From Pseudomonadota bacterium (GTDB taxonomy: Bacteria > Pseudomonadota > Gammaproteobacteria > Berkiellales > Berkiellaceae): a stretch of DNA of 64,000 bases. Position numbers and translations under genes: made by a program. Positions 54,201 through 62,472 of this stretch are shown piece after piece. The DNA lies in NCBI GenBank assembly GCA_018241965.1, contig JAFECS010000011.1:28690-92689 (forward strand). Reading direction: 5' to 3'. Under the pieces are notes generated by a model, which did no database searches, was not told the DNA's origin, and saw nothing but the letters and a program-made list of their open reading frames with translations. Positions within the stretch are counted from its first letter, which is position 1. Each line of letters opens with the position of its first letter.

Positions 54201-54938
54201 ATGGCAAAAACTAAAAAAGCACCACCCAAAAAGGCCTCCATCAAAAAAACAAGCGTAAAGAAGCCTAACACCAAGGGCGTCAAAAAACCCATTAAAGCCA
54301 AAGCAAACGCCAAAAAAGCAAAACAACCTAGTGCAAAAAAAACAGCTAAGAAAAAAGCACCTTCGGCCAAAAAGAGTGAAGACGTCATTCTTCAACAAAC
54401 TTTTATGGATAGTCTTGCTAAACTTGAAAATTACTGGTCTAAAAAAGTTAACACACTTAGCAAAGAATTAAATGCCCTGATTGCTAAAGAGCAAAAAGCA
54501 ATGTCTGCCAAAAATAGCAACCATGCCAATCAAGTTAAAAAACATCAACAATTAGCTATTGCGGTTGTTGCTAAACGTGACGAACTTTTACACGCGACCT
54601 TAGCAGCAGACAAATTTAGCGCTTTAGGTAAGAAAATTGCGCAATTTGAAAAAGAATGGTTGCAACAGCTCAATCAGCACGCACCCGATGCGCATGCGGC
54701 AGATGATCATGGCGCCCATGAAGATCATACTTCATCTCATGCTCATAAAAACCATGCGAAAAAAACAAAACCGGAAACCTTTGTGCAAGAATGGGACCAG
54801 GGGCAAGAAAACGAAGAAGAAATAACCGATGACTTAGAAGATATCTTTATGCCGCAAGATGATCTTTCAGAGTTTGAAGTGATTGAAGACTTCTCAGTAA
54901 CGCATGATGATGATATCTACGATGAAGATGAAGCTTAA
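54201..54938 (+). CDS. Histone H1-like protein with His-rich middle and acidic tail (AlgP-like position)
   Basis: A 245-residue protein in three parts. The first 60 residues are a Lys/Ala/Pro run of histone H1 type (AKTKKAPPKKASIKK and similar). The middle (about 65-160) is a coiled-coil-like helix. Then a His/Asp-rich stretch (HADDHGAHEDH-like) leads to a strongly acidic C-terminus (DDDIYDEDEA). The position after rsd matches Pseudomonas algP, which encodes a histone-like protein with Lys-Pro-Ala-Ala repeats, although there the repeats lie at the C-terminus. A nucleoid or gene-regulatory role is inference. GGAG is well spaced before the ATG. Its terminator follows at 54955. Confidence 0.75.
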   Translation: MAKTKKAPPKKASIKKTSVKKPNTKGVKKPIKAKANAKKAKQPSAKKTAKKKAPSAKKSEDVILQQTFMDSLAKLENYWSKKVNTLSKELNALIAKEQKAMSAKNSNHANQVKKHQQLAIAVVAKRDELLHATLAADKFSALGKKIAQFEKEWLQQLNQHAPDAHAADDHGAHEDHTSSHAHKNHAKKTKPETFVQEWDQGQENEEEITDDLEDIFMPQDDLSEFEVIEDFSVTHDDDIYDEDEA

Positions 54939-54954
54939 ATCTTAAGACTATATC

Positions 54955-54978
54955 CAAGGCCCTCACGAGGGCCTTGTC
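54955..54978 (+). terminator. Bidirectional terminator after the histone-like gene
   Basis: CAAGGCCCT pairs with AGGGCCTTG (54955-54976) across a CACG loop, followed by TCCTTAT. It lies between convergent genes and could serve both. Confidence 0.65.
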
Positions 54979-54979
54979 C

Positions 54980-55552
54980 TTATCCCACTATTCTTATAAA
55001 AAGCCGCTCACTGACTCTTAAGAAGCTAAAAAAAGCTTCTACGATGGGATTTTTCCAATAATTTGTTTTTGGTGGCCTGAAGTACCATCCTTGTGTATAA
55101 CCTAAACAAGTTGCTAACATTCCGGTAAGCAATCTATCATCCACCAAAACAATGCGATGTGCTGATACTCCACGATATTGCGCAATCATCACAAGCCCCT
55201 CTGGATAAGGCTTTTTACGGACCCCATGTAATACAAACAAAGATGGAAATTCTTTAGCAAAATACGCCAGACGTTCAGGTTTTGGCTTATTGGTTAAAAT
55301 AGCAAGACGATGTTCACCAATGGTTTGGCTCATTTTAGTAAGCCATGCTTTTGCTTGTGGCGTTGGTTCTTTGGCATTATGCGCCGCCAAAACACCATCA
55401 AAATCTAACACTAAAATGGCAATTTCAGCGTTATCCAATTTCTCTAGGGTAATTTCAGCCAAATCATGAATTTGCTTTTCAGGACAAGTTAAAAATTTCT
55501 TCAAATTCTTTCGCAACAAATAACCATTTTTTATCGCATACCACCAACGCAC
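54980..55552 (-). CDS. HAD-superfamily phosphatase (YqeG-like)
   Basis: A 190-residue HAD IIIA-type hydrolase. Motif I is VLDFDGVLA (Asp50, Asp52), motif II LTNKPKP, motif III the Lys of KKPYPEG, and motif IV VLVDDRLLTGM. It resembles the YqeG family of small phosphatases, better known in Gram-positives and cyanobacteria, so its presence here is somewhat unusual. Substrate unknown. It follows the 2-hydroxyacid dehydrogenase on the same strand after 18 bases. Confidence 0.8.
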   Translation of the reverse strand: MRWWYAIKNGYLLRKNLKKFLTCPEKQIHDLAEITLEKLDNAEIAILVLDFDGVLAAHNAKEPTPQAKAWLTKMSQTIGEHRLAILTNKPKPERLAYFAKEFPSLFVLHGVRKKPYPEGLVMIAQYRGVSAHRIVLVDDRLLTGMLATCLGYTQGWYFRPPKTNYWKNPIVEAFFSFLRVSERLFIRIVG

Positions 55553-55570
55553 TGTTTCCTCACTTAATTT

Positions 55571-56500
55571 TTAATTGGCGTCTCTTGTAAATTTCAATAC
55601 ATTTTCCCTCACCTCATTTAAAAGTCTCTGTCTGGCTTCTTTTGTTGCCCAAGCAACATGCGGCGTAATAATAAGATGAGGGGGTGGATTTGAAAACAAG
55701 ATTGACTCTTTAGAAGGTGGCTCTTGTGACACCACATCAAGCGCAGCACCAGCTAGGTGAGCAGCAAATAATGCCTCACTGAGTGCTTTTTCATCGACAA
55801 GCCCTCCTCGAGAAACATTAATCAACAAACTCCCCTTTTTCATCAAGGAGAGTTCTTTGGCGCCAATTAATAATTTGGTTTGCGCCGTTAAGGGACAATG
55901 TAAACTTAAAATATCAATATGGGGCAAGAAGTCCTCTAATTCATATTTATCTGATGCCCGGTCCCGCTTTGCGACCATCACTTGCATACCTAATTGTCTG
56001 GCTACATTTGCCACGCCACTACCAATCGCACCATAACCGACAATTCCCAAGGTTTTATTGGCTAATTCGGTGGTTTTAAACGCTTGCAGGCAAAACTGCT
56101 TTGCATTTATCCAAGCTCCTTGATGAACCAAATTGGAATAATCGCCTAATCTTGAGGCCATCATGATTAATAAGCCGATGGTGTGCTGAATAACCGATGC
56201 GGTTGAATAGCCTTTGACATTGTAAACGCTAATGCCATGCGTTTTGGCACTTTGTAAATCAACATTATCTGTACCGGTAGCACAGATACAGATACAACGT
56301 AACTTTGGTGCTTGTTGTAAGATATCCGCAGTTAAACGCACTTTATTTGTAACAACCAGGGAAGCCTCGGCTATACGTGCAACCGTTTGCTCTGGCAGGG
56401 TCGTTGCCCATAAATCCCAATGGTCCAAAGTAGAAGTTAAGATACTAAAATCAAGATCATTTTGATTTAGTGTTTCACAATCAAGAAAGACACCCTTCAT
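55571..56500 (-). CDS. D-2-hydroxyacid dehydrogenase (hydroxypyruvate/glycerate type)
   Basis: A 309-residue NAD-dependent dehydrogenase. LGIVGYGAIGSGVANVARQLGM is the nucleotide-binding motif; catalytic Arg in INVSRGGLVDE, Glu in the downstream DVVSQEPP, and His in ITPHVAWAT. Substrate could be glycerate/hydroxypyruvate (HprA-like). Co-directional with the HAD gene. Confidence 0.88.
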   Translation of the reverse strand: MKGVFLDCETLNQNDLDFSILTSTLDHWDLWATTLPEQTVARIAEASLVVTNKVRLTADILQQAPKLRCICICATGTDNVDLQSAKTHGISVYNVKGYSTASVIQHTIGLLIMMASRLGDYSNLVHQGAWINAKQFCLQAFKTTELANKTLGIVGYGAIGSGVANVARQLGMQVMVAKRDRASDKYELEDFLPHIDILSLHCPLTAQTKLLIGAKELSLMKKGSLLINVSRGGLVDEKALSEALFAAHLAGAALDVVSQEPPSKESILFSNPPPHLIITPHVAWATKEARQRLLNEVRENVLKFTRDAN

Positions 56501-56570
56501 ATCATCACTTAGGTTATATAAAGACCTAAAGTGATTTTAAGGTGCAAAGCTTGTTTAAGTAAAGTACGCG

Positions 56571-56738
56571 TTAATGTCTTCTTGTTCGAATAGTGCTAGG
56601 TGACAGCTCGCCGTGGATCACTGACTGATTTTGACCATTATGATCGGGCGTACTGGCAAGTCGAACCATCCAGGCAAATAAAAACCCAACGGTTGTTAAA
56701 ATGGCTAATATGCTAAGTGCGAAAATAAGACCTGCCAT
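56571..56738 (-). CDS. Small single-helix membrane protein
   Basis: From ATG 56738 (GGGAGAAG well spaced) a 55-residue product with one membrane helix (MAGLIFALSILAILTTVGFLFAW) and a polar, Arg-ending tail. The frame can open ten codons earlier. No family recognised. It is upstream of the dehydrogenase on the same strand, 70 bases away. Confidence 0.5.
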   Translation of the reverse strand: MAGLIFALSILAILTTVGFLFAWMVRLASTPDHNGQNQSVIHGELSPSTIRTRRH

Positions 56739-57052
56739 GGTAACTTCTCCCTTGCTCCCGATTGGCATTATTTTTGTCGAGCATCGAGTGAACTACTATC
56801 ACCCGTAAAGAATATTGTAGGACAAACACGCAAATCGCGCAAATGACATTGGATGTAGATACATGAAAATGGTACGTTAGCTTAAAATTTTGAGGGATCT
56901 TGCCAATTTTTACGCTTTTACTGGTTTAACCTGCGTCGTTCTAAGCTAGTTTGATATAGCACAAACTTTTTGACCAAGTTTATTCTTGCTGAGGGAGCCT
57001 GATTACGGTATCTTGCGAACCTCATTATTTCGTTGTTATTGGGGATTTTTGC
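56739..57052. other. Spacer between the small membrane gene and speE
   Basis: About 310 bases with no gene, repeat or clear terminator. It must hold the promoter of speE and that of the divergent small gene, but no good -35/-10 pair is visible to me. Confidence 0.4.
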
Positions 57053-57901
57053 ATGTTAAACAATAAAGAATGGTTTACTGAGTTTTATCCAAATTTTGGC
57101 ACTGGTTTTGGCTTGCAAATTAAATCCAAGCTTCACGAAGAAAAATCCCCCTTTCAGACGATTGCCATCTATGAAACGACCCATTTTGGCAATTTGATGA
57201 CAATTGATAGCATCATTATGCTCTCAAGCCGGGATAACTTTATGTATCATGAAATGATGTCTCACCCTATTTTATTTACGCACCCCAACCCCAAAAATAT
57301 TGTCATTATTGGGGGCGGGGATTGTGGCACACTCAAAGAAGTGCTCAAACACCCAGTAGACAGTGTAACCCAAATCGATATTGATGAACGCGTGACGCGT
57401 TTATCAGAAATTTATTTTCCAGAGCTGTGTACCGCTAATCATGACAAAAGAGCCTCCCTTTTATTCCAAGATGGTATTCGCTGGATGATTGAAGCTCCCA
57501 CAAACAGTGTTGATGTTATCATTGTTGATTCAACCGATCCGATTGGGCCTGCAGAAGGTTTATTTAACCAAGCATTTTATAGTCAATGTCATCGTGTGCT
57601 AAGAGACAACGGTATTTTAGTTCAGCAAAGTGAATCGCCTATTTTGCATCAGGCCATTACCCGTGATATGAGAAATGCCATGCAAAAGGCTGCCTTTTCA
57701 GAAGTGTTAACCATTACCTACCCACAACCGGTGTATCCTTCTGGCTGGCATAGTGCCACCTTAGCTGGTAAAAAAGCGCCTTTGAAAACCTTCAGAAGAG
57801 ATGATGCCTTGCTAAAATCTCTACAAACCCAGTACTACCACTTTGATTTACATCAAGGGTTATTGACTGAGCCAGCGTTTTTGCAAAGAGCCTTCTCATA
57901 A
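57053..57901 (+). CDS. speE: Spermidine synthase (SpeE)
   Basis: Transfers aminopropyl from decarboxylated S-adenosylmethionine to putrescine. The 282 residues show the Rossmann motif VIIGGGDCGTLKEVLKHP, the QIDIDERVTRL segment, LLFQDGIRWM, IIVDSTDPIGPAEGLF (catalytic Asp) and QSESP. Normal length. No speD is next to it. It is followed by the second copy of the palindromic repeat. Confidence 0.95.
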   Translation: MLNNKEWFTEFYPNFGTGFGLQIKSKLHEEKSPFQTIAIYETTHFGNLMTIDSIIMLSSRDNFMYHEMMSHPILFTHPNPKNIVIIGGGDCGTLKEVLKHPVDSVTQIDIDERVTRLSEIYFPELCTANHDKRASLLFQDGIRWMIEAPTNSVDVIIVDSTDPIGPAEGLFNQAFYSQCHRVLRDNGILVQQSESPILHQAITRDMRNAMQKAAFSEVLTITYPQPVYPSGWHSATLAGKKAPLKTFRRDDALLKSLQTQYYHFDLHQGLLTEPAFLQRAFS

Positions 57902-57935
57902 TAAACCCACTAAAATAAAATTGTGCTAACTCTTA

Positions 57936-58028
57936 CCCTCTCCCATTTCGGGAGAGGGTGGCTCGAAGAGCCGGGTGAGGGTTACCCTCATCCGGCCTAT
58001 GGCCACCTTCTCCCAAAATGGGAGAAGG
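57936..58028. repeat. Dispersed palindromic intergenic repeat, copy 2
   Basis: Between convergent speE and glnK. Five inverted repeats in series: CCCTCTCCC/GGGAGAGGG, GGCTC/GAGCC, GGTGAGGGT/ACCCTCATC, GGCC/GGCC and CCTTCTCCC/GGGAGAAGG. The plan is the same as at 2043-2164, and both copies lie between convergent genes. Confidence 0.82.
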
Positions 58029-58051
58029 AAATTTGTGCCGAGGGCACTTTG

Positions 58052-58411
<360 letters not shown>

Positions 58412-58426
58412 TCATAGGCCATCTGG

Positions 58427-58675
58427 ATGTTCTCCCCCAACACGGCAGAAGACAAGGTAAAGCAGTTTGTTGAATCACTTCCTCCTGGATTCAAAACACT
58501 TAACCAAGAAATGAAAAATCAGCTCAAGCAGGCCTTGTTGCAATGGTTTAGCAGCATGGATTTAGTCACCCGTGAAGAATTCGACATTCAGTGCCAAGTT
58601 CTTATCAAAACCCGCCTTAAATTAGATGAACTCAGCGCTCAATTAGCCAATCTCAGCGTTGACCAAAAATCATAA
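58427..58675 (+). CDS. ubiK: Ubiquinone biosynthesis accessory factor UbiK
   Basis: An 82-residue member of the UbiK/YqiC (BMFP) family that assists the ubiquinone synthesis complex under oxygen. The conserved segment MDLVTREEFDIQCQVLIKTRLKLDELSAQL is present, with a C-terminal coiled coil. It lies divergent from glnK, as in Pseudomonas, and two further genes separate it from comM. Confidence 0.88.
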   Translation: MFSPNTAEDKVKQFVESLPPGFKTLNQEMKNQLKQALLQWFSSMDLVTREEFDIQCQVLIKTRLKLDELSAQLANLSVDQKS

Positions 58676-58718
58676 ATCCATCGTTATTGTTTTTTCGTCG
58701 CTTCATTAGCGCTATCCG

Positions 58719-58763
58719 TTGGTGGGGCAATCTTGTGCCAACGAGGCGCGATTGCGCTCCTAC
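58719..58763 (-). repeat. REP-like palindrome with GTAG head
   Basis: On the minus strand GTAGGAGCGCAATCGCGCC (58763-58745) starts with the GTAG tetranucleotide and continues into a hairpin (GCGC-AATC-GCGC). This is the design of repetitive extragenic palindromes used by REP-associated tyrosine transposases. An adjacent second hairpin (GGCA/TGCC) reaches to 58719. It lies in the spacer after ubiK. Confidence 0.6.
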
Positions 58764-58859
58764 AAAACAATAATGATGGCTTTCAATGTACTTTTGGCTT
58801 AAATTATGTTAATCACCTATCTTTATATAAGGAAGCCGGTTTAGCACGAAGGGATCACT

Positions 58860-60308
58860 GTGAATTTACGCTCTCGTTTCTTGATAATGGGGTGTTTTGC
58901 GCTTATTTTACAAATCCTTATCCTATTCTCATTTTTTTATTATTACTTGAATCCACAAATTGTTTCCCTGGAAAAATCTCTAGTAGAAAAAAACCTGCAT
59001 CGTGGTTTGGAAATTCTCCAGCGCGAAATCTTTCATTTGACCCATGTGACCCAATTACTGGCACAAGACCCCACGATTGAACAACTGATTAAGACCCCAG
59101 CCTTGCAACTTTTGCCCAATGAATTATTACAGCGGAAAATGATTCATCAGGAAATTAACTTGATATATGTATTAAACGATGATCTTAAAGTAATTTGGGA
59201 AAGTACTATCGATTTAAACTCTGAACGTCCATACCCTAAGTTATCTTTTTTAACCACTCTATGGAATGCACGACCAGCACTTTTAGATCATAACTCAGCA
59301 GTGAGTTTATACGCCGGCATTGTCAATAGTAAACTCGGCCCCTTATATATTGTTTCGGCACCCATTACAGTGGGCAGCAAGAACCAAGTCATTGGAACAT
59401 TAATTGTAGGCAGATTAATTACCCAAGATGTTATGCATTTATTACAGAGCCTTTCCTATACGGATGTTAAACTTTGGCCTATAGGCAGTGCCTCATTAAA
59501 CGCCGATCAAACAACGATTGTGCAAAAATTACTTCAAGGTGATTCTGATTTTATGATTAACGAAAGTGGTAATATGTATAGAGGGTACATGTTCTTGCAA
59601 GACATTAATCAGCAACCCACCTTGTTAATATCAACCACACAACCAGGAAATTTTTCTAAAATCATTGATGTAAGCTTATCTGAAATGGTGGTTGTTTTCA
59701 TTCTTGTGCAGAGTTTAATTTTTATTGTTTTCTTCTGGGTAATACGGAGCACTCTTCTTTTACCTGCCCGCGCATTAATCGAGCAGATAAATCGGGCGCC
59801 TAAAGATTTACGTCCTTTGCGCGTGGATGCAAAACCTTGGAATGAAATGGGCATGTTAGCTAATGAGATTGCCCATTTAATTGTCCGCCATCAAGATAAG
59901 TTAGCCCAGGAAACCACCATGGCCTATAAAGAAGGATGCTACCAAACCAGGCTAAACCTTTTCAATGAAATAGAAGACACCCTTAAACCGATTATTGAAA
60001 ATATTGAAATCAGCGAGAAAAAGCTTTCCAACTTACCGACCAATGATCTTGAGTGGATAGTGGCAGAAAGCAAAACTGGGCAGTATTCTCCTGCAAGATT
60101 TGAAGAATATACCGAAAAACTGCAACGTATTAACGATAAACTTCGTCATTACCAAAAAGAAACCAGGCACAGACTTTATGATCTTTACGCCAAAACCTTG
60201 CGCAATGTTGCTGCCCTTCGTGCCCAAGCGAGAAGTTTAGAAACAATTAGAGAATTTACGCCAATTCGGATGAATGAAAAAAAAGAGAAATCCAGCATGT
60301 TAAGGTAA
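58860..60308 (+). CDS. CHASE4-like membrane sensor without output domain
   Basis: A 482-residue protein starting at GTG. It has an N-terminal membrane helix (8-27), a periplasmic CHASE4-like domain (about 30-270), and a second membrane helix (about 275-297). A HAMP-like region follows, then a cytoplasmic coiled coil to the end. There is no histidine kinase, GGDEF, EAL or methyl-accepting motif, so it must signal through protein contact or be a remnant. I do not recognise a named homologue. It is separate from its neighbours. Confidence 0.7.
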   Translation: MNLRSRFLIMGCFALILQILILFSFFYYYLNPQIVSLEKSLVEKNLHRGLEILQREIFHLTHVTQLLAQDPTIEQLIKTPALQLLPNELLQRKMIHQEINLIYVLNDDLKVIWESTIDLNSERPYPKLSFLTTLWNARPALLDHNSAVSLYAGIVNSKLGPLYIVSAPITVGSKNQVIGTLIVGRLITQDVMHLLQSLSYTDVKLWPIGSASLNADQTTIVQKLLQGDSDFMINESGNMYRGYMFLQDINQQPTLLISTTQPGNFSKIIDVSLSEMVVVFILVQSLIFIVFFWVIRSTLLLPARALIEQINRAPKDLRPLRVDAKPWNEMGMLANEIAHLIVRHQDKLAQETTMAYKEGCYQTRLNLFNEIEDTLKPIIENIEISEKKLSNLPTNDLEWIVAESKTGQYSPARFEEYTEKLQRINDKLRHYQKETRHRLYDLYAKTLRNVAALRAQARSLETIREFTPIRMNEKKEKSSMLR

Positions 60309-60396
60309 ACCACTGGGTTACCGGCTCATGCTAGAAATTAATTGCTTTAGCGCTTATGATGTGACAAAGAGTTTTGATCCTTAATGAGAGATTATT

Positions 60397-62367
60397 GTGT
60401 CAAATTTTGAAATATTATTAATCATCTTAGGGCTCGCAGTCGTTATTGTCTCGCTGCTACGACGACTTCATCTGCCTCCCATTTTAGGTTACCTGATTGC
60501 CGGTGCCTGTGTGGGGCCTTATGGGTTAGGGTTATTAGAATCCAAAGAAGAAATCCGTTATATCGCTGAATTTGGCGTGGTTTTTCTAATGTTTTCCATC
60601 GGTTTAGAGTTGTCCTTGCCAAAACTCATTTCTATGCGTCGTGCGCTTTTAGGCTTAGGGGGATTACAAGTTCTCATTTGCACACTGATTGCCCTTGTTG
60701 TAGCCAAAATGGCAGGCATGACCTGGGCAGGAGCCATTGCTATCTCGGGGGCTTTAGCGCTTTCCTCCACTGCTGTGGCGACCAAACAACTGGTTGAGCA
60801 AGATGAACTAGATCAAACGCACGGAAAATTAGCTTTAGCTATTTTACTTTTTCAAGATCTTGCCGCAGTTCCCTTTTTGATTGTGGTGCCCGCCTTAGCC
60901 GGTGTGGCTTCTAAAAATTCACTGGGACAAGTTCTTTTACAGCAAATTGGCCTTGGCGTACTTATTGTGATTGCCATGTTAGCAGCAGGGCGCTGGTTAT
61001 TGCGTCCCCTTTTTCACCATATCGCACAAGCGCGCTCCTCTGAGCTATTTATGCTCACGGCGCTGTTAGTGGTTTTAGGTGCTGCTTTTTTAACAGAATA
61101 TTGTCATCTTTCTGCTGCTTTAGGGGCTTTTTTAGCTGGTGTGATGTTAGCGGAAACCGAATATGTGCACCAAATTGAATCAGACATTCAACCCTTCAGA
61201 GACATCTTATTAGGATTTTTCTTTATCTCAGTGGGCTTAGTCTTCGACCCTTCGGCGGTCATGGAAGATTGGCAACCTATTTTGATGATTTTAATCAGCT
61301 TAATTTTATTAAAAACAATTATCATTGCTTTATTAGCAAAGCTTGCCGGCACCCCAACCAAAACCTCGCTACGCACCGGGCTTGTGTTAGCTCAAGGGGG
61401 AGAGTTTGGATTGTTTTTAATAGCGGTTGCATATGATTTAAATATTATCAACGTGCAACATAGCCAAATCATTATTGCTGCCACGCTTATTAGTATGGCG
61501 GTTTCCCCATTACTTATTCGTAATAATAAGAAAATAGCATTATTTTTCTTAAGATATTTGAAGCAGCCTATTGAAGAGCCGTTGGAAGAAATTACCCCTT
61601 CAAAAGATCTCAAAGGCCATGTGATCATCTGCGGATATGGTCGTGTTGGACAAACTTTAGCTAGATTTTTAGAATATGAAAACATTAATTTCGTAGGCTT
61701 AGATATTGATCCGGTTCGCTTAAGAGAAGCCAGAGCTGCTTCTGAGCCCGTGTTTTTCGGCGACCCTACACAAGAAAATGTCTTGATTGCCGCTGGTATC
61801 ACCAAAGCAAGGATGTTAATTATCGCTTTTGGCACCTCACAGCAATCCCTTAAAATCTTGCGTGCGGTACGACAAGTCAACAAAGAGATCCCCATTTTAG
61901 TACGGACAATGGATGATACCGATTTAGAGGCGCTACAAATTGCCGGCGCTACCGAAGTGATCCCCGACAAATTGGAATCCAGTTTGATGTTGGCTTCGCA
62001 CATGTTAATTCTGCTTGGCCAAACCCCTGCCAAGGCCCAACAACAGATAGCTGAAGTAAAGGCCAATCGTTATAAAATGCTGCGAGGCTTCTTTGAAGGT
62101 GAAAACATTGGCCATTTGGAAGATTATCAAAGTGAAAAAATTTACTTACATGCCGTTGAGCTTTCAGAAAGTGCTTATGCAATAGGGCACACTTTAGAAG
62201 AGTTAGTCGCTCAAAAGATCCCTATCAAAATTTCTTCCTTTTCACGACACGGTTTTAAATGTAACCACCCCTCAGCACACACTGTATTCAAAGCTGGTGA
62301 TATCTTAGTGCTAGAAGGCACGCATGAAGAAATTTACTTAGTTGAAGAAAAACTATTGCAGGGGTAA
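60397..62367 (+). CDS. CPA2-family K+/H+ antiporter with RCK domains (KefB/YbaL type)
   Basis: A 656-residue protein starting at GTG 60397. Twelve or so membrane helices include HLPPILGYLIAGACVGPYGL and the ion-path segments ALSSTAVATKQL and LAILLFQDLAAVP. Then comes a TrkA-N (RCK) domain with the nucleotide motif VIICGYGRVGQTLARFLE and VGLDIDP, and a C-terminal TrkA-C domain. It controls cytoplasmic potassium and pH, gated by nucleotide or glutathione adducts in the family. It lies before comM. Confidence 0.92.
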   Translation: MSNFEILLIILGLAVVIVSLLRRLHLPPILGYLIAGACVGPYGLGLLESKEEIRYIAEFGVVFLMFSIGLELSLPKLISMRRALLGLGGLQVLICTLIALVVAKMAGMTWAGAIAISGALALSSTAVATKQLVEQDELDQTHGKLALAILLFQDLAAVPFLIVVPALAGVASKNSLGQVLLQQIGLGVLIVIAMLAAGRWLLRPLFHHIAQARSSELFMLTALLVVLGAAFLTEYCHLSAALGAFLAGVMLAETEYVHQIESDIQPFRDILLGFFFISVGLVFDPSAVMEDWQPILMILISLILLKTIIIALLAKLAGTPTKTSLRTGLVLAQGGEFGLFLIAVAYDLNIINVQHSQIIIAATLISMAVSPLLIRNNKKIALFFLRYLKQPIEEPLEEITPSKDLKGHVIICGYGRVGQTLARFLEYENINFVGLDIDPVRLREARAASEPVFFGDPTQENVLIAAGITKARMLIIAFGTSQQSLKILRAVRQVNKEIPILVRTMDDTDLEALQIAGATEVIPDKLESSLMLASHMLILLGQTPAKAQQQIAEVKANRYKMLRGFFEGENIGHLEDYQSEKIYLHAVELSESAYAIGHTLEELVAQKIPIKISSFSRHGFKCNHPSAHTVFKAGDILVLEGTHEEIYLVEEKLLQG

Positions 62368-62472
62368 TATGCATTAGCGCATATTTCCCCTAAATAAATC
62401 AGCATTCTTGGCGGTTGGCTATATTAATTCAGCAGCGTTATACTCGCCCATCTTTTTGTCGCTAAGAGTTGT

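Noticed and set aside
54170..54398. Two minus-strand hydrophobic frames opposite the Lys-rich N-terminus of the histone-like gene
   Set aside because: Their Phe/Leu-rich composition is simply the complement of AAA/GCC-rich lysine and alanine codons.
58733..59080. 115-residue frame before and within the CHASE4 gene
   Set aside because: It begins in the REP-like palindrome region and overlaps the N-terminus of the real gene in another frame.
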